NCBI RefSeq assembly: GCF_034421375.1
Contig: NZ_CP139779.1
Span: forward strand, 2,790,001 to 2,854,000
Reading direction: 5' to 3'
Length of the DNA: 64,000 nt
DNA from: Microbacterium invictum
GTDB lineage: Bacteria > Actinomycetota > Actinomycetes > Actinomycetales > Microbacteriaceae
Both the position numbers and the translations under genes were made by a program. The number at the start of each line of letters is the position of its first letter. Position 1 is the first letter of the stretch. The notes under the pieces are model-generated. The model was not told where the DNA came from. It did no database searches and saw only the letters and a list, made by a program, of their open reading frames with translations. This document shows, piece after piece, positions 14,547 to 22,935 of this stretch.

Positions 14547-15944
14547 TCAGCTCTGGGCAGAGCGCCGCGAGGGCTTGGCCAGCACATCGCGCACCGCGCC
14601 GGCGAGTGCCGCCATCACGTGCGCGGGCTCGATGCGCCGCGCCGCCTCCACCGCCTCGACCGAGAGCCGGTGACGCAGGTCGAGGTCGGTGAGCACCCGC
14701 ACGAGTGCCTGCGTCATCGCCTCGATGTCGCCGTTCGGTACGAGCAGTCCCCCACCGCCGGCGAGCGCTTCCGCCGGGCCGAAGGGCGCGTCATAGGCCA
14801 CGACCGGGCACCCGCGCACCAGCGCCTCCGCGAGCGAGAGGCCCTGCCCCTCGTGTCGGGAGGTGGAGAGGAACACGGCGGCCTCGTCGAGCACACGCCC
14901 CGGGTCATCCGTCGGTCCTCGCAGCACGACGTGCGATCCGACACCCAGCTCGTCGATGAGCGCCTGCACCTCGCCGCGCAGCGGTCCGTCGCCGAAGATC
15001 TCCAGCCGCGCCTCGGGAAGCACGCGGATGACTCCCGCGAACGCCCGCACGGCATGGTCGACCCGCTTCTGGAACGCCAGCCGGTTGAGCATGACGACCT
15101 GGTTCGGGTCGCGCCCGGCGAGCGGCGCGACGGCGGAGGCGGCGGGCACCCCGTTCGGCACGACGATGTGGACGTCGGAGGCCCCGAACCGCGCCTGGAT
15201 CGCGTCGCGCTGCGCCGCGGTGGGCCAGAGCACCGCGTCGAACCGCTCGGCGACGCTGAACCAGCGCTCCCACAGCGCGTTGGTCTCGGCGTCCATGGTG
15301 TACGGAGGCTCCATGTGCACGGTGTGGATGGAGTGCAGCAGCCGCACCTCCGGGTCGTCCCACCCCGCGAGCAGCTCGCCGAGCTGCCGCGACTCGCACA
15401 CGACGATCACCGGCCGCGCCGGGTCGTCCGCGCGAAGCCCCGCCACCACGTGCTCGAGCCATGCGCGGTACAGCGCTCCGAACCCCGGCAGGATTCCGCG
15501 CACCCGCCCGTCCGCCCCGTGCACGGCGATCGGGGCGGTCGTGATGTGCCAGTCGGGGTCGTCGGGGATGATCGGCAACGCCACCGCCGGATGGCCGGCC
15601 GGCACCGGACGGTACTCCAGGGCAGGGTCGGGGTCACCGGGACGCGCCGCATCGAGCAGCCACGCGGCGGCACCGCCATCCGCTCCCCTCGCCTCGTCGA
15701 AGAGGTTACGCATGCGATCGACCCCCGTGATGAGGTCGCGTCCGTCGAAGACGGCGCGATGGTGCGCGTGCTCCTCGGACGTTCCCGGGTCGACGGTGAG
15801 AAGGAGCGGCCCCTGGCCGCCGTGCACCCCGGCGGCGGCCATCTGCCGCGCCCGCGCGAGGGTCGCGAGGGTGTATCCGCCGTCCTGGTCGGGGATCAGG
15901 CGACTGGAGAGGATGACGTACTCGGCGTCCGGGAAGACGGTCAT
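14547..15944 (-). CDS. GT4 glycosyltransferase, poly(glycerol-phosphate) glucosyltransferase-like
   Basis: A 465-residue GT-B glycosyltransferase whose architecture resembles TagE/TarM-type teichoic-acid glycosyltransferases. A long N-terminal half (about 280 residues) with SRLIPDQDGGYTLATLARARQM is followed by the donor domain beginning NQVVMLNRLAFQKRVDHAVRAF. The E-x7-E element is in HEGQGLSLAEALVRG. No membrane segment is seen. It follows guaA after 9 bp and probably belongs to its operon, although no functional link to GMP synthesis is evident. The substrate is inferred by resemblance only. Confidence 0.8.
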   Translation of the reverse strand: MTVFPDAEYVILSSRLIPDQDGGYTLATLARARQMAAAGVHGGQGPLLLTVDPGTSEEHAHHRAVFDGRDLITGVDRMRNLFDEARGADGGAAAWLLDAARPGDPDPALEYRPVPAGHPAVALPIIPDDPDWHITTAPIAVHGADGRVRGILPGFGALYRAWLEHVVAGLRADDPARPVIVVCESRQLGELLAGWDDPEVRLLHSIHTVHMEPPYTMDAETNALWERWFSVAERFDAVLWPTAAQRDAIQARFGASDVHIVVPNGVPAASAVAPLAGRDPNQVVMLNRLAFQKRVDHAVRAFAGVIRVLPEARLEIFGDGPLRGEVQALIDELGVGSHVVLRGPTDDPGRVLDEAAVFLSTSRHEGQGLSLAEALVRGCPVVAYDAPFGPAEALAGGGGLLVPNGDIEAMTQALVRVLTDLDLRHRLSVEAVEAARRIEPAHVMAALAGAVRDVLAKPSRRSAQS

Positions 15945-15953
15945 CCGCTCAGC

Positions 15954-17534
15954 TCACTCCCACTCGATGGTGCCCGGGGGCTTGGAGGTCACGTCGAGCA
16001 CGACGCGGTTGACCTCGCGGACCTCGTTGGTGATGCGGTTGGAGATCTTCGACAGCACGTCGTAGGGAAGCCGCGTCCAGTCGGCGGTCATCGCGTCCTC
16101 CGACGACACCGGGCGGAGAACGATCGGATGACCGTAGGTGCGGCCGTCTCCCTGCACGCCGACGGAGCGCACGTCGGCCAGGAGCACGACGGGGCACTGC
16201 CAGATCTCGCCGTCCAGGCCCGCCTTGGTCAGCTCGGCCCGCGCGATGGCGTCGGCCTCACGCAGAATCTCGAGACGGTCAGCGGTGACCTCACCCACGA
16301 TCCGGATGCCGAGGCCGGGGCCCGGAAAGGGCTGACGCGCGACGATCGCCTCCGGCAGGCCGAGCTCGCGGCCGATGGCGCGGACCTCGTCCTTGAAGAG
16401 GGTCCGCAGCGGCTCCACGAGCTCGAACTGCAGGTCTTCGGGAAGGCCCCCGACGTTGTGGTGCGACTTGATGTTCGCCGCCCCCGTCCCGCCACCCGAC
16501 TCGACGACGTCGGGGTAGAGCGTCCCCTGCACGAGGAACCGGATCGGCTCGCCGTCGGCGGCGGCCTCGGCGACGAGATCGCGCTCGGCGGCCTCGAAGG
16601 CCCGGATGAACTCGCGACCGATGATCTTGCGCTTCTGCTCGGGGTCGGAGACGCCCTCGAGCGCGGCGAGGAACTGCTCGCGCGCGTCGACGGTGACGAG
16701 CCGCACCCCGGTGGAGGCGACGTAGTCGTTCTCGACCTGCTCGCGCTCGCCCTTCCGCAGCAGGCCGTGGTCGACGAAGATCGCCGTGAGCTGATCGCCG
16801 ACCGCGCGGTGCACGAGGGCGGTCGAGACGGCGGAGTCGACGCCGCCCGAGAGCGCGGAGATCACGCGGGCGTCACCGACCTGCGCGCGGATCTTCTCGA
16901 CCTGCTCGGCGATGACGTTGCCGCTGTTCCAGTCGGCGGGGAGCCCCGCGGCCCGGTGGAGGAAGTTCTCGAGCACCGCCTGCCCGTGGTCGGTGTGCTT
17001 GACCTCGGGATGCCACTGCACCCCGTACAGGCGACGGGCGTCGTTCGCGAACGCGGCGACCGGGGTCGCGGCGGTGCGGGCGAGCACCTCGAATCCCTCG
17101 GGGGCCGTGGCGACCTGGTCGCCGTGGCTCATCCAGACGTTCTGCTCGGCGGGCTGACCCTCCAGCAGCGTCCCCTCCGACACGATCGTGGCGTCGGTGG
17201 CGCCGTACTCGCGGAGGCCGGTGTGCGCCACCTCGCCGCCGAGTGCCTTCGCCATGGCCTGGAAGCCGTAGCAGATGCCGAGGGTCGGCACGCCGAGCTC
17301 GAGCACCCGCGGATCGAGCGCCGGGGCGCCGTCCTCGTACACCGACGACGGGCCGCCCGAGAGGATGATGCCGACCGGCTCGCGCGCGGCGATCTCTTCG
17401 GGGGTGGCGGTGTGCGGGACGATCTCGCTGTACACCCCGGCCTCGCGCACCCGTCGAGCGATCAGCTGCGCGTACTGCGCGCCGAAGTCGACGACGAGGA
17501 CGGGGCGCTGCGACGTCTCGGTCTGTTCGGTCAC
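15954..17534 (-). CDS. guaA: GMP synthase (glutamine-hydrolysing)
   Basis: A 526-residue two-domain enzyme converting XMP, ATP and glutamine to GMP. The class I glutamine amidotransferase domain (residues 10-200) has Cys88 in GICYGFQ, with His175 and Glu177 in WHPEV. The ATP-pyrophosphatase P-loop is SGGVDS at 229-234, followed by [11 protein letters not shown]. The C-terminal dimerisation domain ends with [10 protein letters not shown], the canonical GuaA end. Length and motifs are complete. The GTG start overlaps the upstream DUF3817 gene (GTGA). Confidence 0.98.
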   Translation of the reverse strand: MTEQTETSQRPVLVVDFGAQYAQLIARRVREAGVYSEIVPHTATPEEIAAREPVGIILSGGPSSVYEDGAPALDPRVLELGVPTLGICYGFQAMAKALGGEVAHTGLREYGATDATIVSEGTLLEGQPAEQNVWMSHGDQVATAPEGFEVLARTAATPVAAFANDARRLYGVQWHPEVKHTDHGQAVLENFLHRAAGLPADWNSGNVIAEQVEKIRAQVGDARVISALSGGVDSAVSTALVHRAVGDQLTAIFVDHGLLRKGEREQVENDYVASTGVRLVTVDAREQFLAALEGVSDPEQKRKIIGREFIRAFEAAERDLVAEAAADGEPIRFLVQGTLYPDVVESGGGTGAANIKSHHNVGGLPEDLQFELVEPLRTLFKDEVRAIGRELGLPEAIVARQPFPGPGLGIRIVGEVTADRLEILREADAIARAELTKAGLDGEIWQCPVVLLADVRSVGVQGDGRTYGHPIVLRPVSSEDAMTADWTRLPYDVLSKISNRITNEVREVNRVVLDVTSKPPGTIEWE

Positions 17535-18067
17535 CGGGTGCCTTCCGAAGCGGGGACGGTGGGAGATTCGGATGCCGCGGCCGCGGCCTGCGCCTCGCGC
17601 TCGGCGAGGTAGCGGCGCACCTCACGGGCCACCCGCGCCTCCATGAAGAACGACAGCAGCGGCACGACACCGCCGAGGGCGAGGGTGATGAAGCGCAGGA
17701 ACGGCCAACGCATGAGGCTCCAGATGCGGAAGCACGCGAAGAGGTAGACCACGTAGAACCAGCCGTGGGCGACGAGGATGAACAGCGAGATGTTGAACCC
17801 GTCGCCGGTGGAGATCATGTCGCAGTCGTTCGTCGCAGGGAGGAACAGCGACCACCACTGGCAGTCCGCACCGGCGATGACGGGCGCGAACCAGAGGAAT
17901 CCGCCCGATCCCCCGGCGAACAGCTCGATGTGCAGCGGGGTGTACTTCAGGATCATCTCCGCGACGAGCAGGAGCAGGCCGACACCGGTGATGATCGAGC
18001 AGATCTGGTAGAAGGTCAGCGCTCCGCGGATCGCCGGAAAAGAGGCGAGTTTCGGGGCACGCGGCAT
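17531..18067 (-). CDS. DUF3817 integral membrane protein
   Basis: A 178-residue membrane protein of unknown function with three clear hydrophobic segments (residues about 20-40, 98-115 and 125-145) and the DUF3817 signature of an N-terminal [20 protein letters not shown] segment and [20 protein letters not shown]. The insert between the first helices contains two Cys and Trp/Asp residues and is probably extracellular. The tail is charged and Ala-rich. It is coupled to guaA by a 4-bp overlap. ATG 18067 is preceded by TAGACT at 7 nt. Confidence 0.85.
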   Translation of the reverse strand: MPRAPKLASFPAIRGALTFYQICSIITGVGLLLLVAEMILKYTPLHIELFAGGSGGFLWFAPVIAGADCQWWSLFLPATNDCDMISTGDGFNISLFILVAHGWFYVVYLFACFRIWSLMRWPFLRFITLALGGVVPLLSFFMEARVAREVRRYLAEREAQAAAAASESPTVPASEGTR

Positions 18068-18074
18068 ACCCCCG

Positions 18075-18080
18075 AGTCTA
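18075..18080 (-). promoter_or_regulatory. Candidate -10 box upstream of the DUF3817-guaA operon
   Basis: TAGACT on the minus strand, 7 nt before ATG 18067, with a C/G-rich gap and no ribosome-binding site. It suggests a leaderless operon mRNA. Confidence 0.45.
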
Positions 18081-18141
18081 CCGGCCGGCGCCCGAGACCC
18101 GATTCCGGATGTCTCGGCGCCGAACCAGGTGCGGCGCCGGG

Positions 18142-18933
18142 TCAGACCCGCGCGGCGACGATGCCGCCGTCGACGTCGATCGTCGCGCCGTGGACGTACG
18201 CCGCCTCGTCCGAGGCGAGGTAGCGCACCGCGAAGGCGATGTCGACCGGTCGCCCGGGCTTCCCGGCCGGGGCTCCGGCAGTCATCGCGTCGAGGATCGC
18301 GACGGCGTCCGCGTTGCCGGGGGTGAGGGTGGCGCCGGGGGCCACCGCATTCACCCGCACGCCGGACGGCCCGTACTCCGCCGCCCACGCGATGGTGAGG
18401 TGGTCGAGGGCCGCTTTGGTCGCGGGGTAGAGGGCCACGCCCGGGGTCCCCACATTCGCCATCCACGAGGTGATGTTCACGATGACCCCGACGCCTCGTT
18501 CCGCCATGGCCGGCGCGAGGGCTCCGACGAGATCGTGCGGGACGCGGATGTTCGTCGCCAGGAGCGCCGTGACATCCTCATCGGGCAGGTCGGCCGTCGG
18601 TCCGGTGGGGAAGATCCCCGCGTTGTTGACCAGGATGTCCACACGGCCGCCGACCACATCGGTGGCCCGCTCGGCGAACGCCCGCGCGGCGGCGGGGCTT
18701 TCGGCGAGATCGCCGATGACGACGCTCGCGCGTCCGCCGCGTTCGGCGATCGCCGCCGCGACGCGGTCGGCACGCTCGGCACTGCGGCCGTGGACGACGA
18801 CATGGGCGCCTGAAGCGGCGAGGACGTGGGCGATCGCCTCGCCGATGCCGCTTGAGGATCCGGTCACGATCGCCGTGCGGCCGGCGAGACGATCGTCATG
18901 AGAAAGGACGGGAAGGGAGGAAGAAGATGTCAT
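18142..18933 (-). CDS. SDR-family NAD(P)-dependent oxidoreductase
   Basis: A 263-residue classical short-chain dehydrogenase. The cofactor motif TGSSSGIG is at residues 24-31, followed by NNAG, a catalytic Ser in the NITSWMAN region and the YPATK catalytic pair. HGRSAERADR after beta-strand 2 favours NADP(H). The substrate is unknown. It is divergent from an AraC-family regulator and is the obvious candidate target of that regulator. Confidence 0.88.
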   Translation of the reverse strand: MTSSSSLPVLSHDDRLAGRTAIVTGSSSGIGEAIAHVLAASGAHVVVHGRSAERADRVAAAIAERGGRASVVIGDLAESPAAARAFAERATDVVGGRVDILVNNAGIFPTGPTADLPDEDVTALLATNIRVPHDLVGALAPAMAERGVGVIVNITSWMANVGTPGVALYPATKAALDHLTIAWAAEYGPSGVRVNAVAPGATLTPGNADAVAILDAMTAGAPAGKPGRPVDIAFAVRYLASDEAAYVHGATIDVDGGIVAARV

Positions 18934-18988
18934 GCCTCCACACTCCCTCTCCGCGACGCGAAGACCTTGACCTGTCGCATCGCGACCT

Positions 18989-19003
18989 TGACGGAAAACG
19001 TCA
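18989..19003. promoter_or_regulatory. Inverted repeat between the SDR and AraC genes
   Basis: TGACG-GAAAA-CGTCA is a perfect 5-5-5 palindrome in the divergent intergenic region. The word GACCTTGAC also occurs twice nearby (18963-18971 and 18984-18992). It is a possible regulator-binding or promoter region. Confidence 0.35.
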
Positions 19004-19034
19004 GGAGGGCGGCGCGCTGAGGTTGGATGGACAC

Positions 19035-19919
19035 ATGGATGCCCGGACGACGGCGGCTCTGGACCGCGCAGCCGAGAAGACCCGCCGTCACATCGGCACC
19101 CCTCGCCGTGCGGAGACGCTCGGGCTCACGCTCGGACGGACGACCGCTCCGACGCCGATGCTGTTCGTGCGCTACCCGCCCTGCCTCGCGATGGTGCTCC
19201 ACGGACGCAAGCACTCCCTCGACGCCGATTCCGGGGGCCTGGACTGGGGACCGGAGAGCTTCCTCATCACTCCGGTCAAGCTGCCCGTCATCGCCCGGGT
19301 TGTCGAGACCGGCGCGGACGGCGACTTCGTCTCGCTGAACTGGCGCCTCGACCCGGCGATCGTCGCCGAGGTCGCCGGCCAGCTTCCGCGACCTCGGCCC
19401 GGGTCAGAGGCGACGCCCCGGCGCCTCGGGACGACGACGGCGGAGATCGCCGACGCCGTCGACCGGCTCGTCGGGCTGCTCGACACCCCGGAGGACGCAC
19501 CGGTGCTGCTCCCCCTGGTGAGCCGGGAACTGATCCTCCGCCTGCTGCAGAGCGATCAGGCACCCCGCGTGCACGCGGCGGCGGAGCACGCCCGCGCCGA
19601 CACGGTCAGCACGGTGATCGATCACTTCACCGCCGATCTCGCCCGCCCGTGGACGATCGACGACGCCGCGGCCCTGTGTCACATCAGCCCCGCCACGCTG
19701 ACGCGGAGGTTCCGCGACATCACGGGTCTGACACCCATGCGCTACCTCAAGCGCCTCCGCCTCGGCGAGGCGCGACGTGCGATGCTCACCGACGGGTGGA
19801 CGGCGACGCAGGCGGCGACCTCCGTCGGGTACCTCAGCGCCGCGCACTTCTCGCGCGATTACCGCGCGGCCTACCGGCTCCCGCCCGCCAGGGACGCGCA
19901 GCGGGCATCAGTCGGATGA
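19035..19919 (+). CDS. AraC-family transcriptional regulator
   Basis: A 294-residue activator. The N-terminal domain (residues 1-180) resembles the AraC_N type found in regulators of dehydrogenases (RRAETLGLTLGRTTAPTPMLFVRYPPCLAMVLHGRK). The C-terminal double HTH contains WTIDDAAALCHISPATLTRRFRDITGLTPMRYLKRLRL and ATQAATSVGYLSAAHFSRDYRAAY. ATG 19035 follows a GGATGG element by 4 nt. Its 3' end overlaps the convergent SURF1 gene by 12 bp. It likely controls the divergent SDR gene. Confidence 0.88.
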   Translation: MDARTTAALDRAAEKTRRHIGTPRRAETLGLTLGRTTAPTPMLFVRYPPCLAMVLHGRKHSLDADSGGLDWGPESFLITPVKLPVIARVVETGADGDFVSLNWRLDPAIVAEVAGQLPRPRPGSEATPRRLGTTTAEIADAVDRLVGLLDTPEDAPVLLPLVSRELILRLLQSDQAPRVHAAAEHARADTVSTVIDHFTADLARPWTIDDAAALCHISPATLTRRFRDITGLTPMRYLKRLRLGEARRAMLTDGWTATQAATSVGYLSAAHFSRDYRAAYRLPPARDAQRASVG

Positions 19920-20753
19920 CGCGGCGCGGGCGTCCTCGAGGTCTTCGACCTCTTTCTCCCACGCGTCCCTGGCCAGGCGATACCAGAGGTAGAACGCGAA
20001 GCCGGCGAAGATGACCCACTCGGCGGCGTAGAAGATGTTCAGCCAGTTCACCGCCGACCCCGCCTCCGGCGGCGCCGACACGATCTCGTCGAGACCCCCC
20101 TGGGGCACCTCGGCGACGATGTACGAGCGGTAGACCTCGAGCCCCGCCGTGTCGCTCCACCGCGACAGAAGAGCCGCCGGCGACATCCGGGTCAGGGTCT
20201 GCGGGTCGGCGCCCGACGGCGGCGGCACCGCCCCCTCGTCGGAGATCAGCCGTCCCTCGATCGCCATCGGGGCGCTCCCCGCCGCGGCGTCGGCGTTCAA
20301 TCGCTCGGCGGCCGCGTCCGCGGCATCCTGTGTCGGCGCCCATCCCACCGCGACGGCGATCGAGGTGGGCGGGGCGGTGTCGGAGATGCGCAGCTGGCCG
20401 GTCACCCAGTACCCCTCGACCCCCTCGTTGAACCGGGAGGCGACGATGATGAAGTCGCCCGGCACCCACGTACCGGTCACGCTCACGCGCTGTCCGACGA
20501 AGGGTTCGGGCAGGTACTCGCCGGGTTCGCTCACGTCGGCCAGGGGCCGCACCTCTTCGGTCGCACCCGGTGGAAGGGGCGCGGTGTCGATCGCGCGGCC
20601 GAGCTGCCACTGGCCGAGCCAGGCGAACAGGCCCGCGACGACGAGCGACAGCGCGAGGAGCGCGATCCACTGCGGCCGGACCATCACCTCGCGGAGGGTC
20701 GGCGGGAACTCCTGCGGCGGAGCCGGCGGCGGCAGTGGGGCGGGCTGGGTCAT
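19908..20753 (-). CDS. SURF1-family cytochrome oxidase assembly protein
   Basis: A 281-residue membrane protein with the SURF1 topology: a Pro-rich cytoplasmic N-terminus, one helix at about 31-50 (PQWIALLALSLVVAGLFAWL), a large extracytoplasmic domain and a second helix near 240-262. The family signature GQWQLGRAI after the first helix is present. SURF1 proteins assist haem insertion into cytochrome c oxidase; the actinobacterial members are usually next to guaB3 or aa3-oxidase genes. The ATG overlaps the guaB3 stop by one base (TGATG). Confidence 0.88.
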   Translation of the reverse strand: MTQPAPLPPPAPPQEFPPTLREVMVRPQWIALLALSLVVAGLFAWLGQWQLGRAIDTAPLPPGATEEVRPLADVSEPGEYLPEPFVGQRVSVTGTWVPGDFIIVASRFNEGVEGYWVTGQLRISDTAPPTSIAVAVGWAPTQDAADAAAERLNADAAAGSAPMAIEGRLISDEGAVPPPSGADPQTLTRMSPAALLSRWSDTAGLEVYRSYIVAEVPQGGLDEIVSAPPEAGSAVNWLNIFYAAEWVIFAGFAFYLWYRLARDAWEKEVEDLEDARAASSD

Positions 20754-21874
20754 CACTGCGGGTAGGGCGCGACGACGACCTCGACGCGCTGGAACTCCTT
20801 GAGGTCGGAGTAGCCGGTGGTCGCCATGGACTTCCTCAGCGCCCCGATGAGGTTCGCGGTGCCGTCGGCCACCGGGGCGGGGCCGTAGAGGATCGACTCG
20901 AGGGTGGTGACCTGGTCGACTTTGACCCGGCGCCCGCGCGGGAGCTTGGCGTGGTGGGCCTCGGGGCCCCAGTGGAAGCCGCCGCCGGGGGCGTCGGTGG
21001 CCCGGGCGAGCGCAACGCCGAGCATGACCGCGTCGGCGCCCATCGCGAGGGCCTTGACGATGTCGCCAGACGTGCCGACCCCGCCGTCGGCGATGACGTG
21101 CACGTACCGGCCGCCCGACTCGTCGAGGTAGTCGCGGCGGGCCCCGGCGACGTCGGCGACCGCCGTCGCCATCGGCGCGTGGATGCCGAGGGTGGCCCGC
21201 GTGGTCGAGGCCGCTCCCCCGCCGAAGCCGACGAGCACGCCCGCGGCGCCGGTGCGCATGAGGTGGAGGGCCGCGGTGTAGGTCGCCGCCCCGCCGACGA
21301 TCACCGGAACGTCGAGGTCGTAGATGAACTTCTTGAGGTTCAGCGGCTCGGCGACGCTCGACACGTGCTCGGCCGAGACGGTCGTACCCCGGATCACGAA
21401 GAGATCGACCCCCGCCGCGACCACGGTCTCGTAGAGGTCCGCCGTGCGCTGCGGGGTGAGGGCGCCGGCGACGGTGACGCCGCCCGCACGGATCTCGGCG
21501 AGCCGGTCGCGGACGAGCTCGGGCTTGATCGGCTCGGAGTACAGCTCCTGCATGCGCCGGGTGGCGGCGGCATCGGGGAGGCTCGCGATCTCGGCGAGGA
21601 GCGGCTCGGGGTCGTCGTACCGGGTCCACAGGCCTTCGAGATCGAGCACGCCGAGGCCGCCGAGCTGGCCGAGCATGATCGCCGTCCGGGGACTCACGAC
21701 GGAATCCATCGGGGCGCCCAGGACCGGGATGTCGAACTGGTAGGCGTCGATCGACCACGCCGTCGAGACGTCCTCGGGGTTCCTCGTGCGCCGGGAGGGC
21801 ACGACGGCGATGTCGTCGAACGTGTAGGCGCGGCGAGCGCGCTTGGCGCGGCCGATCTCCATCTCCATGGTCAC
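20753..21874 (-). CDS. guaB3: GuaB3-family IMP dehydrogenase-like protein
   Basis: A 373-residue IMPDH/GMPR-superfamily TIM barrel without CBS domains. It follows actinobacterial GuaB3 throughout (N-terminal EIGRAKRARRAYTFDDIAVVPSRRT-like block, VIADGGVGTSGDIVKALAMGADAVMLG, C-terminal TTGYSDLKEFQRVEV). The loop that carries the catalytic Cys in IMPDH (SICTTR) reads GGGAASTTR here, so the nucleophilic Cys is absent. The reaction of actinobacterial GuaB3 is not established, so the name does not imply IMPDH activity. The GTG start has TAGGCT 6 nt upstream. It is the first gene of a pair with SURF1. Confidence 0.9.
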   Translation of the reverse strand: MTMEMEIGRAKRARRAYTFDDIAVVPSRRTRNPEDVSTAWSIDAYQFDIPVLGAPMDSVVSPRTAIMLGQLGGLGVLDLEGLWTRYDDPEPLLAEIASLPDAAATRRMQELYSEPIKPELVRDRLAEIRAGGVTVAGALTPQRTADLYETVVAAGVDLFVIRGTTVSAEHVSSVAEPLNLKKFIYDLDVPVIVGGAATYTAALHLMRTGAAGVLVGFGGGAASTTRATLGIHAPMATAVADVAGARRDYLDESGGRYVHVIADGGVGTSGDIVKALAMGADAVMLGVALARATDAPGGGFHWGPEAHHAKLPRGRRVKVDQVTTLESILYGPAPVADGTANLIGALRKSMATTGYSDLKEFQRVEVVVAPYPQ

Positions 21875-21880
21875 CGTCCC

Positions 21881-21886
21881 AGCCTA
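21881..21886 (-). promoter_or_regulatory. Candidate -10 box for a leaderless transcript (guaB3)
   Basis: TAGGCT on the minus strand, 6 nt before GTG 21874. Confidence 0.45.
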
Positions 21887-21923
21887 CCCGCCGGGTCTGA
21901 CGGGGCCGCGGGGGCTGCCCGGC

Positions 21924-22202
21924 TCAGGCGACCTGGTACCGGCCCGAGGCCACCGCGCGGGCGCGGGCCTTGGCCGCCTCCTCGTCGCGGTTCTTCGGCG
22001 GGGCGGTGGTCACGAGGTCATCGAGCAGGTGCTGGGTGACGTGGGCGATCTCGGCGACGGCGCGATCGAAGGCCTCCTGGTTGGCCTTCGACGGTTTCGT
22101 CGTCCCGGCGATCTTCCGCACGTACTGGAGGGCGGCGGCGTGCACCTCGTCCGACGAGGCGGCGGGCTCGAAGTTGTGGAGGGTGTGGATGTTCCGACAC
22201 AT
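21924..22202 (-). CDS. DUF2277 family protein
   Basis: A 92-residue soluble protein that matches DUF2277 end to end: MCRNIHTLHNFEP start, then AALQYVRKIAGTTKPSKANQEAFDRAV, and VTTAPPKNRDEEAAKARAR. The conserved CRN at the N-terminus is intact. The function is unknown. It is preceded by TATCCT at 7 nt and has no ribosome-binding site, which suggests its own leaderless mRNA. Confidence 0.9.
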   Translation of the reverse strand: MCRNIHTLHNFEPAASSDEVHAAALQYVRKIAGTTKPSKANQEAFDRAVAEIAHVTQHLLDDLVTTAPPKNRDEEAAKARARAVASGRYQVA

Positions 22203-22209
22203 GCGAGCG

Positions 22210-22215
22210 AGGATA
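22210..22215 (-). promoter_or_regulatory. Candidate -10 box for a leaderless transcript (DUF2277)
   Basis: TATCCT on the minus strand, 7 nt before ATG 22202. Confidence 0.45.
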
Positions 22216-22232
22216 CGCCCGCCCCGCTCCGG

Positions 22233-22862
22233 TCACCAGGGTTCGTCGGCGCGGGGGGCGACGTCGAGGATCTGCGGGAGCTTGGAGGGGAAGCACGTCT
22301 GCATCAGCTCCGCGATCCGCGCGTCGGTGTCGTAGTCGTCGACCAGTCGCATCCCGATCATGACGTTGATGAGCATCCCCTGCGCGAGGAAGGTGCTCGC
22401 CTCGTCGGCCGAGAACCCGACCTCTTCCCGGAAGAACTGCCACACGTCGGCGAAGATCGTGCGGGCGGCGGGCCCGATGACCGGATGACTGCCGAGCAGC
22501 CACGCGTGCGAGAGGGTCTGGTGCAGCCCCCGCACGCTCACCAGCTGGATGTAGGCGTCGCCGATCCGCTGCGGGAGTTCGCGATCGGATGCCTGGTCGG
22601 CGAGGGCGTCACGGAACGCGGCCATCAGGGCATCGGATGACGCGGCGAGCGCGGCGAGGAACAGGCTCTCCTTCGACCCGAACAGCCGCACCACGTAGGG
22701 CTGGCTGACGCCGGCCGCGCGCGCGACATCGTCGGTCGTCGTTCCCTCGTACCCGCGCGCCCCGAAGATCGCGATGGCCGCGGCGACGATCTGCTCGCGG
22801 CGCTCGTCCGAGCTCATCCGGCGCGCCGGAACGGGTGACGTCTTCGTCGAAGGGGAAACCAT
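22233..22862 (-). CDS. TetR-family regulator of the adjacent efflux gene
   Basis: A 209-residue TetR repressor. The N-terminal HTH is RREQIVAAAIAIFGARGYEGTTTDDVARAAGVSQPYVVRLFGSKESL in form (split here only by length), with the recognition helix at VSQPYVVRLFG. The C-terminal half is a helical ligand-binding domain. It is divergent from a DHA2-type MFS exporter, with two GATTAC palindromes in the 73-bp gap, one of them inside the promoter spacer. It very likely represses the exporter and is released by an exported drug-like compound. Confidence 0.88.
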   Translation of the reverse strand: MVSPSTKTSPVPARRMSSDERREQIVAAAIAIFGARGYEGTTTDDVARAAGVSQPYVVRLFGSKESLFLAALAASSDALMAAFRDALADQASDRELPQRIGDAYIQLVSVRGLHQTLSHAWLLGSHPVIGPAARTIFADVWQFFREEVGFSADEASTFLAQGMLINVMIGMRLVDDYDTDARIAELMQTCFPSKLPQILDVAPRADEPW

Positions 22863-22863
22863 G

Positions 22864-22892
22864 TTGACATGTTATCAGTCGATTACTACATT
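22864..22892 (+). promoter_or_regulatory. Sigma70-type promoter of the MFS gene with operator in its spacer
   Basis: TTGACA (22864-22869), a 17-bp spacer and TACATT (22887-22892) form a near-consensus promoter. The spacer contains GTTATC-AGTC-GATTAC (22871-22886), one mismatch from the perfect operator downstream. A bound TetR dimer would block RNA polymerase. Confidence 0.75.
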
Positions 22893-22904
22893 GTCCTTCA
22901 GTAA

Positions 22905-22920
22905 GTAATCATCCGATTAC
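22905..22920. promoter_or_regulatory. TetR operator candidate, perfect palindrome
   Basis: GTAATC-ATCC-GATTAC, a perfect 6-4-6 inverted repeat 34 bp downstream of the related site in the promoter spacer, between the start point and the ribosome-binding site of the MFS gene. Confidence 0.7.
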
Positions 22921-22935
22921 AACCAAGGAGTCCCG

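Noticed and set aside
14619-17612. Open reading frame of 997 codons on the plus strand
   Set aside because: It runs antisense through the GT4 gene and guaA. The translation is His/Arg/Asp-rich with no family resemblance, a typical shadow frame at high GC.
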